Notes: generated from the letters alone by a model not told the origin. Shown: positions 9,197 to 19,124, numbered from the stretch's first letter. The stretch: DNA of 64,000 nt from Prado023 sp963706885 (GCA_963706885.1 CAVPNX010000009.1:114822-178821), one strand, 5' to 3'. Numbers and translations are program-made.

Positions 9197-9556
9197 ATGC
9201 CGTTGCCGGTCGGGACCAGGATCGTGATCGGTGCCTTCACCGTGAGTGGTGTCCTGCATCTCGTCCGGCCGGGTGTGTTCGCACCCCTCATCCCACCGCA
9301 GTTGGGGGAGCCGGCGCCGTGGGTGCTGGGCAGCGGGGTGGCCGAGCTCGTCTGCGCCGCCGGGCTTGCCACCCGCGCACCGTGGGCTCCCGCGGTGACC
9401 ACCGCGACGCTGGCAGTGGTCTGGATCGGGAACCTCCAGATGGCCCTCGACCTCCAGCGCAGCCGGCGCCCGGCATGGCAGAAGGCCGCGGCATGGGCAC
9501 GGCTGCCCATCCAGCTGCCGCTCATGAGAGCGGCGTGGGAGTCACCACGGAGATAG
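9197..9556 (+). CDS. DoxX-like small membrane protein
   Basis: The 119-residue protein has four hydrophobic segments and the layout of DoxX-family proteins: an N-terminal TVSGVLHLVRPGVFAPLIPPQLG segment, then LGSGVAELVCAAGL and LAVVWIGNLQMALDL. The family is small, membrane-embedded and of unclear biochemical role, sometimes linked to thiol redox systems. The start at 9197 follows a TANNNT box by 6 bases and lacks a ribosome-binding site, so it is probably translated from a leaderless mRNA. It is divergent from the operon at 9096 and convergent with the next gene. Confidence 0.75.
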   Translation: MPLPVGTRIVIGAFTVSGVLHLVRPGVFAPLIPPQLGEPAPWVLGSGVAELVCAAGLATRAPWAPAVTTATLAVVWIGNLQMALDLQRSRRPAWQKAAAWARLPIQLPLMRAAWESPRR

Positions 9557-9584
9557 GGCGGGCTGACGACGCCGGCCGCTCGCC

Positions 9585-9587
<3 letters not shown>
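9554..9587. terminator. Bidirectional hairpin between convergent genes
   Basis: TAGGGCG (9554-9560) pairs with CGCCCTA (9581-9587). The first arm begins with the TAG stop of the DoxX gene and the second arm contains the TAG stop of the convergent oxidoreductase gene on the other strand, so one stem can end transcription both ways. Confidence 0.45.
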
Positions 9588-11213
<1,626 letters not shown>

Positions 11214-11352
11214 GGCACACCTTCCAGGGGTCCGCCGGGGTGGTTGCGATCGGCGGCAGGACAAGACTCCCGACCAGCATATGGTCGTCGGCCGGGCCAC
11301 ATCGCGCGGGTGCGTTGGCGCACCACCACCGGCCGGTGCTCCGCGGCCCAGG

Positions 11353-12168
11353 TCAGGTGGTGACGTGTTCGTGTGCCCACACCCGGAAGTCGGTGAGGGT
11401 GTTGGGGCCGAAGCTGGTGGTGATCGCGACGTCGGCGGCGTCCCGGCCCCGGGCGATCAGGATCCGCCCGGTCATGGGTTTCAGGTTTCGGGGGTCGACG
11501 GTGAACCACTGGTGGTCGAGGTAGACCTCGAACCAGCCTGAGAAGTCCATCGGTTCGTCGGGGGTTGCCAGCTCGACGCCGGCGACGTAGCCGGTGCAGT
11601 ACCGGGCGGGGATGTTCAGGGCCCGGCAGAACGCGATCCCGAGGTGCGCGTAGTCCCGGCACACGCCGTGGCCTTCCTGGTAGGCGTCCCACGCGGTCCT
11701 GCTGGGCCGGGCCCACTGGTAGCCGAAGGTGATGTGGTCGTGGACCCACTCGTTGATCGCCTGGACCCGGGGCCAACCCGGCTCGGCGGCGCCGAACAGG
11801 TCCCAGGCCAGGTCGGCCAACCGGTCGCTGTCGGCGTAGCGGCTGGGCAGCAGGAACTGCAACACATCCTCGGGCAGGTCCTGGACCGCATGCTGGCCGG
11901 CGGCGGTCGCCGCGATCCTGTCGGGGAGTCCCCGGTCGTGGATGATCGTGTCGGCCCGGATCTGGAAGGTCCCCGGTGGGGCGGTGACCCGGTTGCACCA
12001 GTTGCCGAACGAGTCCCGGTATGCGGTGTACGGGGCCGCGGGTGAGGTGACCATGGTGTCCGGCGTCAGGAGGTCGGAGGTTCGGCTGTAGTGCACGTTG
12101 AGGACCACGATCATCGGGGTCTCCTGCGCCAACTCGAACGTCAGCTGGTACCCGATCCGGATCTGCAT
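11353..12168 (-). CDS. Transglutaminase-like (bacterial cysteine protease-like) protein
   Basis: The 271-residue protein has an N-terminal beta-rich region (MQIRIGYQLTFEL) and a transglutaminase-like core: HGVCRDYAHLGIAFCRALNIPARYCTGY with the catalytic-type Cys, followed by MDFSGWFEVYLDHQWFTVDPRN. In classical members the second motif is HAWFEVY; here Ser-Gly stand where His is expected, while a His occurs a few residues later. The Asp in VDPRN is kept. Function may be peptide-bond hydrolysis or cross-linking, or may be non-catalytic. ATG 12168 follows GGTGGAC; the track upstream of it is Gly-rich and not conserved in appearance. Confidence 0.75.
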   Translation of the reverse strand: MQIRIGYQLTFELAQETPMIVVLNVHYSRTSDLLTPDTMVTSPAAPYTAYRDSFGNWCNRVTAPPGTFQIRADTIIHDRGLPDRIAATAAGQHAVQDLPEDVLQFLLPSRYADSDRLADLAWDLFGAAEPGWPRVQAINEWVHDHITFGYQWARPSRTAWDAYQEGHGVCRDYAHLGIAFCRALNIPARYCTGYVAGVELATPDEPMDFSGWFEVYLDHQWFTVDPRNLKPMTGRILIARGRDAADVAITTSFGPNTLTDFRVWAHEHVTT

Positions 12169-12243
12169 CTGTCCACCGCCTGCCCCAGATCCTCCCACGG
12201 CTGGTGGGGGTCCCGTCCCCGTCGAGACTCGGCCGGCGGCGGT

Positions 12244-13479
12244 TCAGGCCTCCACCGCCTCCGCGTGGGCCACGTACGACAACTGGCGCCAGACCAGCGC
12301 GAGGGTCAAGCCGGCGCCGACGAAGGCGAACCAGAACGGCGCGGTCAGGCCCCAGCGCGAGGCGATGACACCACCGAGCGCCTGGCCGATCACCAGGCCA
12401 CCGACCACAGCCACCATGTACACGCTGCCCACCCGGCCCTGCAGCGCGGTGGGCGTGGCCCGCTGGCGCACCGTCGTGGACACCGCCGCCCACACGAACG
12501 CGTAGGCGCCGAACACCACCATGATCATCAGCGCGACCCCGCCGGAGGGCGCGAGCGCGAGGCCCAGGTGGGTGAGGACCTCGAGCAGCAGGCACGTGCG
12601 CATGACGGTCGCAAGCTCGAACCGCCGCTCGATCCGGCCGTAGGCCGCAGTGCTTACCAGGCCACCGATCGCGGCCGCGGCGGTGAGCAGCCCGAAACCG
12701 ACCTCGCCCATGCCCAGGTGGTCCAGGGCGTAGAGGACGAGCACTGACCACGCGGCTCCCCAGGTGATGTTGAACGACACGATCACGAGCGCGAGCGTGC
12801 GCACCGCGTCGTTGCACCAGACCCAGATGACGCCCTCCTTGATGTCGCGAAGGACGTGAGTGCCGGCCACGTCGCGGACCGCGCCCCGGGGTGTGGCGAT
12901 ACGCGCGATCAGGACCACGGAGGCCGCGATCAGCAGCACCTGCGCGGCGAACGGCCACACCATGCCCGCCGCGAAGAGGAATGCCCCCAGCGGTGGGCCG
13001 AGGATCTGGTTGGCCAGCAGGTAGCTGCCCTGCAGCCGCGCGTTGCCGATGCCGAGGTCGTCCGATCTGACGAGCATCGGTAGCAGCGTCTGCGACGTCG
13101 TGTCGACGAACACCTCAGCGATGCCGAGCAGCAGCATCGCCACCAGGACGACGCCGACGTTGACCCGGTCGGTCACGATGGCCAGGCAGAGCGCCGCCAC
13201 CACGACAGCGCGCGCGAGGTTGGCGATGATGATCAGGCGCTTTCGGTCCACCCGGTCTGCCAGAGCGCCCGCATACAGACCCAACAACAGCCACGGCAGG
13301 CGCTGTAGCACCACCGCCATCGCCACAAGGAACGGCTCGCGGGTCTGCGAAGCTACGAGCAGGGGTCCGGCGGCCAGCGCGATCCCGTCGCCGATGTTGC
13401 TGACCCAGCTGGAGCCCAGCAGCCAACGGAAGCTGGTTCCCATCCGCTCAGGCGCGATGCGCTCCACGATCCTGACCAC
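12244..13479 (-). CDS. Major facilitator superfamily exporter (EntS/MFS_3-like)
   Basis: The 411-residue protein has about 12 hydrophobic segments. The loop between segments 2 and 3 reads GLYAGALADRVDRKRLI, a good match to the MFS motif G.LADR.GRR; a related element, ALQGRVGSVYM, occurs in the second half. The overall sequence (LLGSSWVSNIGDGIALAAGPLL at the start, AEVFVDTTSQTLLP after segment 4) resembles the enterobactin-exporter/macrolide-efflux branch of the family. It probably exports a small hydrophobic compound by proton antiport. The GTG start at 13479 lies 9 bases after TAGACT, so the transcript may be nearly leaderless. Confidence 0.83.
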   Translation of the reverse strand: MVRIVERIAPERMGTSFRWLLGSSWVSNIGDGIALAAGPLLVASQTREPFLVAMAVVLQRLPWLLLGLYAGALADRVDRKRLIIIANLARAVVVAALCLAIVTDRVNVGVVLVAMLLLGIAEVFVDTTSQTLLPMLVRSDDLGIGNARLQGSYLLANQILGPPLGAFLFAAGMVWPFAAQVLLIAASVVLIARIATPRGAVRDVAGTHVLRDIKEGVIWVWCNDAVRTLALVIVSFNITWGAAWSVLVLYALDHLGMGEVGFGLLTAAAAIGGLVSTAAYGRIERRFELATVMRTCLLLEVLTHLGLALAPSGGVALMIMVVFGAYAFVWAAVSTTVRQRATPTALQGRVGSVYMVAVVGGLVIGQALGGVIASRWGLTAPFWFAFVGAGLTLALVWRQLSYVAHAEAVEA

Positions 13480-13500
13480 AGTTGCACGAGTCTAGGGGCG

Positions 13501-13681
13501 CAGGCGGACCCCTTCGCCCGGCCACGCAGCCGCGGGGGTACTCGCCCCCGGCGGATCGGGTTCGAGATCCCGGAGGGCTGGATCAGCGGCCGGGCCAGCT
13601 ACGAGGTGGTCCCGATCGGGGGGCGGAGCCGAGTCGCGCCGCCCCACCCGTCGCTGTCGGTGGCGCTACCTCCCGGGCGGG
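13501..13681 (+). other. Possible gene remnant
   Basis: A stretch around 13551-13625 translates as RIGFEIPEGWISGRASYEVVP with strongly GC-biased third positions, as in a real coding region, but there is no start codon with a ribosome-binding site before it and the frame runs into low-complexity Pro/Arg sequence over the arr gene. It may be the end of a lost gene. I do not recognise a family. Confidence 0.2.
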
Positions 13682-14116
13682 TCAGTCCTCGATGTGTGCC
13701 GCCGCCTGCCGCTTCAGTGACTCGATGCCGTCCCTCATGGCCTGGAGCTGCGCTACGGAGTGCCCGACCCAGTCAGCGAGCTCGCCCACAACTCGTAGCG
13801 GCGCGCTGCTGCGGAAGGACTGGGTTGGGTTGCCGGGGAACCGCTTGTCGGTGACATTGGGGTCGTCCTCGAACTCACCTGTCGGCTCGACGAGGTAGAT
13901 CCGCCCGCGGCCCTCACCCGAAGCAAGCTCAGCACCCCACACCGCGGCATCCAGCGTGGCGGTGAAGTAGACGTGGTTCATCGTCCGGCCGTCCTCGAAG
14001 TTCGACTCGCGGCCTGGTACCAGCAGTTCGCCCACGCCGAGGCTCGCCTTCGTGCCGTGCAAGTAGGTGCCTGCCCGGTAGACCTCGAAGGGCACCGGTT
14101 CCCTGGGGGCATCCAC
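13682..14116 (-). CDS. arr: NAD(+)-rifampin ADP-ribosyltransferase
   Basis: The 144-residue protein matches Arr enzymes across its length: YLHGTKASLGVGELL, FEDGRTMNHVYFTAT, AAVWGAELA, GRIYLVEPTGEFEDDPN, KRFPGNPTQSFRS and the C-terminal HIED. These enzymes transfer ADP-ribose from NAD+ to the C23 hydroxyl of rifamycins and inactivate them. The His-Gly-Thr-Lys and Tyr-Phe-x-Ala segments form the NAD pocket. GTG 14116 gives the usual family length of about 140-150 residues; codons further upstream in this frame would add an Arg/Pro-rich extension. The gene stands alone, with no resistance neighbours or integron features, so it looks like a chromosomal intrinsic copy. Confidence 0.93.
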   Translation of the reverse strand: MDAPREPVPFEVYRAGTYLHGTKASLGVGELLVPGRESNFEDGRTMNHVYFTATLDAAVWGAELASGEGRGRIYLVEPTGEFEDDPNVTDKRFPGNPTQSFRSSAPLRVVGELADWVGHSVAQLQAMRDGIESLKRQAAAHIED

Positions 14117-14236
14117 CCGTCGACCGTAGTCCCCGGCGCGGGCCCTTGGTGGAACGGCGAGTGCTCGAGAGGAAGGGGGCTGGCTCATGAGCGAACCGAC
14201 GATCGACGTGACCCGATACACGCAGCGCGGTCCTGC

Positions 14237-14242
14237 TACCGT
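14237..14242 (+). promoter_or_regulatory. -10 element, leaderless promoter
   Basis: TACCGT (TANNNT) ends 6 bases before the ATG at 14249, and no ribosome-binding site lies between them. Confidence 0.4.
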
Positions 14243-14248
14243 CGGCGC

Positions 14249-14444
14249 ATGACGGCCGCTGCGTGGTGGAGCCACGTGGATCCGGATGTCCAGCGCTGGC
14301 TGATCGACAACAACGGGGACAGCCTTCCGGCTGAGATCGCAGGCTCATTGTGGCGCGGGTGGGACGGCAACCGCGGGCGAGCCGCTGGGAGATGCTGACG
14401 TCGACTGGATCGAGGCCGTGGCCAACGACGAGGCCCCGGACTGA
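14249..14444 (+). CDS. Small conserved-looking protein, two single-base deletions
   Basis: The reading frame starts MTAAAWWSHVDPDVQRWLIDNNGDSLPAEIAG, then shifts twice. Adding one base near 14345 and one near 14365 gives a continuous 65-residue protein ending GDADVDWIEAVANDEAPD at the TGA 14442-14444. The acidic tail, the compact helix-loop layout and the clean stop make this reconstruction coherent. Without correction the first frame stops at 14398. I do not recognise a function. The gene is divergent from arr and has a leaderless promoter signature. Confidence 0.5.
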
Positions 14445-14473
14445 GGGCAGGGATCAGCCGACCGCCGGAGGGC

Positions 14474-16633
14474 CTACGTCGCGAGTGCGGACACCAGCGG
14501 ATCGGACAGGGCCTCGGTCAGCAGCGTGACCAGGGCCTCGAGCTGGATGTCGGCGGAGGTCACCGGCTCCTCGGTGGACCCGTCGAGGGCCCGTGCGGCG
14601 AGCCCCGCCTTGCTGTCGATGAGCTCGGCGATCCGGGAGTCGATGGTCTGCGCCGCGATGATGCGCCACGCGGTCACAGGCTGCTCCTGGCCGATGCGGT
14701 GGATCCGGTCGATGGCCTGGGTCTGCTCGGCAGCGGTCCAGGACAGCTCGGCGAGCACCAGGTTGGAGGCGACCTGCAGGTTGATCCCCACGCCGGCGGC
14801 CGTCAGCGAGCACACAGCGACGGCCACGTCCGGGTCCTTGGTGAAGGCGTCGATGTTCGCCTGGCGGACCTTGTTGGTCTGGTCGCCGCGGATCGACGCG
14901 TAGCCGATCCCACGCTGGGCGAACAGCTCCTCGGCGCGGTCCATCACGTCGACGTGCTTGGCGAAGAAGACCACCTTGCCGACGTTGCGGGCCAGCTGGG
15001 CGGTGTAGTCGGCGGCCGGCCCGGCCTTGGCCTGGCCGATGCGCCGCATCATGCTGAAGACGTTCTCCCCGGTCTCGGCCTTGGCCGTGTCCCGCCGCTC
15101 CCAGGTCGCCACGCGGCGCACCAGCTCGTGGTCGATGCCCTCGACCTCCGGGCCCGAGGACCGTCGCTGCAGGGCTTCGTTGTAGCGGGCCACCAGGCGA
15201 CGGGCGAGGACCCGTTCGGCGGCGCGGATCGAACGGGCTGCCTCCGCATCGAGCTCGACGGGCATGTCGGCCACCCGGCGGGCGGGCATGTCGGCGGCCA
15301 CGTCGATCTTGCGGCGCCGGACGATCCCCATGTCGATCACGCACCGACGCGCCGACGGGTAGAAGCCGCGGTCGCCGGGGACCAGCCCGGTCTCCTCGAG
15401 GGCGGCCATCAGCTCGCCGCGCGGCCGGGTCTCGTCGATCCACCCGAGGAACGCCCAGATGGCCAGGAAGTCCTCGAGGTCGTTGATCAGCGGCGTGCCG
15501 GTCAGCGCCATGAGCAGGGGTCGGCCGGTCCGGGCGCGGATCCGCTCGGAGATCTCCAGGACGTGCTGGGAGCGCTGCGAGGCCTTGTTCTTGATGAAGT
15601 GCGCCTCGTCGACGACCATGCCGCGGAAGCCCAGGTCGCCCAGCCAGCCCACGTGCCGGTCGAGGACCTCGTAGTTGACCACGACGATGTCGGCGAACCC
15701 GTCGATCGTGTCGCCGTCGCCGTGGATGACCGTCGCCGAGCGTCGTGGTGTCCACAGGTGGGCCTCCCGGGCCCAGTTCGTCTTGACGACGTTGGGCACC
15801 ACGACCAGCAGCGGGTAGGCGTCAGCGGCCTGGGCGGCGAGCAGCGCCTGCGCGGTCTTGCCCAGGCCAGGCTCGTCGGCGAGCAGGAAGGTGCGGTGAC
15901 CGGCCGCGGCGGCAGCGACCACCTGCGACTGGTGGTCCATCAGCTCCAGGCCGTCGGGCAGCGGCACGAGGGCCGTGGACGCATCGGGCAGGGGCATGCA
16001 CGAGATCGCGCCGGAGCCCGCGTCCTCGAAGGAGCGCAGCAGTGGGCCGAGCAGCTCCCAGCCGGCCAGCCGCTGCGGGCGGACCTCCACGGGGCGGGCG
16101 GCACTGAGGTCGGGGGCGAGGAACGGGTTGGCCAGCTGGCGGGAGATCACCGAGCGCGGGACGACCTGCCGCTTGGTGGGGGCGTTCGGCTCGGCCGCCG
16201 CGGGAGGTGGCTCCTCGGCGGGGACCTCGACCCCGGCGGACTCCAGCAGCTCGCGGCGCAGGCGCTTGCCGGACTCCGAGAGCTCGGAGTCGTCGGCGAT
16301 CAGCGCCAGCAGCGAGGTGTCCCGGGCCGCTGTCCGCGCAAGGATCGTCGCCACGCCGTCGAGGCGCTTGAGCTGGTTGGCCTTGTACGCCTCCGTGCTC
16401 GACCCATCGGCCCGCACCCGGGCGCGCTCCTCGCGCACCAGCAGGGCGACGACCTGGAACTTCGTGCGCACCGAGGGTCGCGTGGACCCGCGGGCGACGT
16501 CGGACTGCACCTCGGTGACGACCTGGGCGAGCACGGGGATGATGCCCTCGTTGTCACCTGTGCGACCACGCCGTTGGGTCCGTGGGGCGCCGTTGCGCTC
16601 CGCCGTCTGGCGCTGGCCTCGTCGAGCCACCAC
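14474..16633 (-). CDS. SNF2/DEAD-box family DNA-dependent ATPase (helicase)
   Basis: The 719-residue protein carries a SNF2-type motor. Walker A is DEPGLGKT at residues 253-260, Walker B is DEAH at 342-345, motif III is LTGTPLIND, and the second RecA-like lobe shows VVFFAKHVDVMDRAEELF, VCSLTAAGVGINLQVASNLVLAE and the final QAIDRIHRIGQEQPV. The N-terminal 230 residues contain no recognised domain and include a Pro/Ala/Glu-rich linker near 135-155. Such proteins translocate on double-stranded DNA or displace bound proteins. It is not next to a methyltransferase, nuclease or other defence gene, so a defence role has no support here. GTG 16633 is the only reasonable start. Confidence 0.85.
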   Translation of the reverse strand: MVARRGQRQTAERNGAPRTQRRGRTGDNEGIIPVLAQVVTEVQSDVARGSTRPSVRTKFQVVALLVREERARVRADGSSTEAYKANQLKRLDGVATILARTAARDTSLLALIADDSELSESGKRLRRELLESAGVEVPAEEPPPAAAEPNAPTKRQVVPRSVISRQLANPFLAPDLSAARPVEVRPQRLAGWELLGPLLRSFEDAGSGAISCMPLPDASTALVPLPDGLELMDHQSQVVAAAAAGHRTFLLADEPGLGKTAQALLAAQAADAYPLLVVVPNVVKTNWAREAHLWTPRRSATVIHGDGDTIDGFADIVVVNYEVLDRHVGWLGDLGFRGMVVDEAHFIKNKASQRSQHVLEISERIRARTGRPLLMALTGTPLINDLEDFLAIWAFLGWIDETRPRGELMAALEETGLVPGDRGFYPSARRCVIDMGIVRRRKIDVAADMPARRVADMPVELDAEAARSIRAAERVLARRLVARYNEALQRRSSGPEVEGIDHELVRRVATWERRDTAKAETGENVFSMMRRIGQAKAGPAADYTAQLARNVGKVVFFAKHVDVMDRAEELFAQRGIGYASIRGDQTNKVRQANIDAFTKDPDVAVAVCSLTAAGVGINLQVASNLVLAELSWTAAEQTQAIDRIHRIGQEQPVTAWRIIAAQTIDSRIAELIDSKAGLAARALDGSTEEPVTSADIQLEALVTLLTEALSDPLVSALAT

Positions 16634-16891
16634 ACCTCCCTGGTGTGCCGTGCGCGCGCGAACGCGTCGCCATGAGTCCCCACGAGCCCGCCATCACGCG
16701 ACGGAACCCGCCGGTTCGATGTCGGCCGGACTCAGTGAGCCGCAGCCGAGGACCATCTCAGCGGCTGGAGACCAGCCGCCCCGGGGGACCGGCGCCATCG
16801 CCGTGGGTGGTCATACTCTAGCGCCCCGTGGGCCGGCCCGGCGATCCGCCGGGCGCACCGGCCATGTCGGGCGCTAGCCTCGCGGTGGCTG

Positions 16892-16908
16892 CGGGAGCCG
16901 TGCTCCCG
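16892..16908 (+). other. Hairpin in the leader of the TehA-like gene
   Basis: CGGGAGC and GCTCCCG form a perfect 7-bp stem with a CGT loop. It lies in the 309-base gap before the TehA-like start codon (16943), which otherwise holds no gene. A short palindrome AGGTGTTCACCT overlaps the ribosome-binding region immediately before the ATG, so the start site could be masked. I could not match it to a known riboswitch. Confidence 0.3.
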
Positions 16909-16942
16909 GAGGGTCGACCGGGGAACGAGGTGTTCACCTACC

Positions 16943-17956
16943 ATGCAGGGTCCGGAGTCCGGCCTCCCCATCCACAGGCTGGACACGATCCCCGAACGGC
17001 TGAGCCGCTACCCGACACCCGTGGGCGGGCTCGCCCTGGGCATCGCGAGCCTGGGCCTGGCGTGGGAGCGCGTGCTCCCCGGTACGGCCATCGCCGAGGC
17101 GGCCGCAGTGGTGGCAGGAGTGCTGCTGCTGCTGATGACGGTCCGGTTCGTCCTGCACCCGGGCACGCTGGGCCGGGACCTGGCCAACCCCGTCGTCGGT
17201 GGGGTGGTCCCCACCTATGCCATGGGCTGGATGATCGTGTCGATCTCGATCCACCAGGCCAGCGCAGTGCTGGGAATGCTCGTGTGGCTGGTGGCCCTGG
17301 CGATCCACGTCGCGTTCCTCGTGGCCTGGGCACGCCATCAGCGGAGGTCGTTCCACCTGTCCCGGATGGCGCCGAGCTGGTTCGTGCCGCCGGTCGGGAT
17401 CATCGTCGCGGCCGTGAGCTATCGGGGGCCGGACGACGGACTGCTCAACGCGCTGGCGGTCCTCGCCCTGTACTTCGGGATGCTCAGCTACGTGGTGATG
17501 CTGCCGATCATGTTCTTCCGGTTCATCTTCACCGAGAACCTGCCGGTTGCCGCGCTGCCCACGGTGGGCATCCTCGCCGCCCCGGCGAGCCTCTCGCTGG
17601 TGGGCTACCTGACACTGATCGAGGACCCCGAGCCGCTCCCCGTCATCCTGCTGGAGGGGGTGGCCGTGCTGATGACCGCGATCGTCTACGTGGCGTTCGT
17701 GCGACTCCTGGCGCTGCCGTTCACCCCAGGCTTCGCCGCCTACACCTTCCCGATGGCCATCGGGGCCACCGCCCAGTTCGAGGTGTCCGGTCAGCTGGCG
17801 CAGTGGCAGGTCAGCCAGGAGCTGATCGACCAGGTGCATGCCCTGGCCGTGTTCGAGCTGTGGGTGGCCACCGGCGTGATCGGCTATGTGTGCGTGCTGT
17901 TCCTGCGCTTCACGTGGGTGCACTGGTCCCAGGCGCACGCGGCGTCTGACGACTGA
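16943..17956 (+). CDS. TehA/SLAC1-type anion channel or TDT-family transporter
   Basis: The 337-residue protein has ten hydrophobic segments and the TehA/SLAC1 layout. Recognisable pieces are PTPVGGLALGIASLGLAW in segment 1, ANPVVGGVVPTYAMGWM, SWFVPPVGIIVAAV in the middle, LPIMFFRFIFTENLP, and PGFAAYTFPMAIGATAQF in the second half. Members conduct or export small anions such as nitrate, sulfite, dicarboxylates or tellurite-derived species. ATG 16943 follows GAGGTG. The gene stands alone in front of the convergent SorC-type regulator, with only 22 bases between them. Confidence 0.78.
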   Translation: MQGPESGLPIHRLDTIPERLSRYPTPVGGLALGIASLGLAWERVLPGTAIAEAAAVVAGVLLLLMTVRFVLHPGTLGRDLANPVVGGVVPTYAMGWMIVSISIHQASAVLGMLVWLVALAIHVAFLVAWARHQRRSFHLSRMAPSWFVPPVGIIVAAVSYRGPDDGLLNALAVLALYFGMLSYVVMLPIMFFRFIFTENLPVAALPTVGILAAPASLSLVGYLTLIEDPEPLPVILLEGVAVLMTAIVYVAFVRLLALPFTPGFAAYTFPMAIGATAQFEVSGQLAQWQVSQELIDQVHALAVFELWVATGVIGYVCVLFLRFTWVHWSQAHAASDD

Positions 17957-17978
17957 GCCGCCGGTTCCCCGGGGCCCG

Positions 17979-18950
17979 TCATGCCCGGGTGGCCCGCAGT
18001 CCGGGCCGCGGGGCCAGTCGACGCGCGGTCGGCTCGTCGATGATGAGGTCGGTCACCGTTCCCGCGCGGATGGCCGCCAGCAGCGGACGCAGCTTCGCCT
18101 CGCCGGCCACCACGCACACCCGGCGCGGGATGCGGGCGAGCTCCGCTGGGGTGGGCCCGGTGGCTCTCCGGTTGATCTCGATGTCCTGGTAGCTGCCGTC
18201 CTCCCGCAGGAACACGGTGCAGACGTCGCCGACGACCCCCGCTGCGTAGAGCGCAGCCAGGTCGCTCTCGTCGAGGTACCCGGAGGAGTAGACGTGCGAG
18301 GGGACCTGGCCCCCGAGGGCGCCGACCCCGAACAGGGCGATGTCGGCGCGGCGCTGGACGGCAAGGACCCGCTGGACGCTGCGCTCGCGCCACATGGCCT
18401 CACGGGTGTCGGCGAAGTCGAAGAAGGCGGGCACCGGGAAGTGCCGGACCTCGGCGTCGAAGGCGGTGCCGAAGGCCGTGACGATCGTGCTCGCGTAGTC
18501 CACGCCACTGGTGACGGTGTTCGCAGCACCGTTGAGCTGGACCACGGTGCCCCCCCGACTGGGCTTGCGACCCAGCTTGCGGGCGACGGCACTCACCGTG
18601 GTGCCCCAGGCGACGCCGAGCACCATCTCGTCCTCGAACAGGTCCATCAGCAGCCGCGCGGCAACAGTGGCCACCTGGTCGAGCCGCTCGACGTCCCTGG
18701 CCCCGGGGCGCACGGGCACCACATGGGCGCGGACCCCGAGGGCGGCCATGAGGTGGGCAGCCACGCCTGTGGCGGCATCCGGCTCGGGCCGGACGGCGAT
18801 CTGGACCAGCCCGGTCTCGCGGGCGGACTTCAGCAGGCGGGAGACCGTCGATCGCGAGGTGCCCAGGCGACGTGCGATCGCGTCCATCGGCTCGTCCTGC
18901 AGGTAGTACATCGTGGCCGCGACACGCATGGACTCCTCACGTTCGATCAC
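17979..18950 (-). CDS. SorC/DeoR-family sugar-responsive transcriptional regulator
   Basis: The 323-residue protein has an N-terminal helix-turn-helix (YYLQDEPMDAIARRLGTSRSTVSRLLKSARETGLV) followed by a SorC-type sugar-binding domain (LGVAWGTTVSAVARKL, VVQLNGAANTV, FGVGALGG, SSGYLDESDL, VCVVAGEAKLRPLLAAIRAG). Such proteins bind a phosphorylated sugar and control adjacent uptake genes. GTG 18950 is chosen because GGAGG stands 5 bases upstream; earlier ATG codons in frame lie inside the operator. It is divergent from the sugar ABC transporter and likely controls both it and itself through the palindromes at 18963-18994. Confidence 0.88.
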   Translation of the reverse strand: MIEREESMRVAATMYYLQDEPMDAIARRLGTSRSTVSRLLKSARETGLVQIAVRPEPDAATGVAAHLMAALGVRAHVVPVRPGARDVERLDQVATVAARLLMDLFEDEMVLGVAWGTTVSAVARKLGRKPSRGGTVVQLNGAANTVTSGVDYASTIVTAFGTAFDAEVRHFPVPAFFDFADTREAMWRERSVQRVLAVQRRADIALFGVGALGGQVPSHVYSSGYLDESDLAALYAAGVVGDVCTVFLREDGSYQDIEINRRATGPTPAELARIPRRVCVVAGEAKLRPLLAAIRAGTVTDLIIDEPTARRLAPRPGLRATRA

Positions 18951-18962
18951 GGCCACCTCCAG

Positions 18963-18994
18963 AGATGTGCACATCTGTGCATCAGTCTTGCACA
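18963..18994. promoter_or_regulatory. Operator of the SorC-type regulator
   Basis: AGATGTGCACATCT (18963-18976) is a perfect 14-bp palindrome. It is followed by a second inverted pair TGTGCA (18976-18981) and TGCACA (18989-18994) separated by 7 bases. The shared TGTGCA element appears four times. The site starts 12 bases upstream of the regulator start codon and includes the -35 candidate TTGCAC of the divergent transporter operon, so binding would repress both directions. Confidence 0.65.
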
Positions 18995-19017
18995 TCCGCA
19001 CCCGTGGTCGGATATGG
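18988..19017 (+). promoter_or_regulatory. Candidate promoter of the sugar transport operon
   Basis: A -35-like TTGCAC (18988-18993) is followed 17-19 bases later by GATATG/TATGGT around 19010-19017. The -35 box overlaps the right half of the operator. The transcript would have a leader of about 100 bases before the ATG at 19125. Confidence 0.4.
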
Positions 19018-19124
19018 TGCCGATGTGACAGTTGTCTGGTGACTGGGCCCCTATGGTCCGACGTGCCACAAGTCACAGTCAGGTCCGGCACTAGCCGCTG
19101 AAGAACGAGAGAGGATCCACACGA

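Noticed and set aside
14474..16633. SNF2 ATPase as part of a phage-defence island
   Set aside because: No nuclease, methyltransferase, phospholipase or DISARM-type partner is adjacent.
14699..16675. 658-codon plus-strand ORF
   Set aside because: It is the antisense shadow of the SNF2 gene with no recognisable domain.
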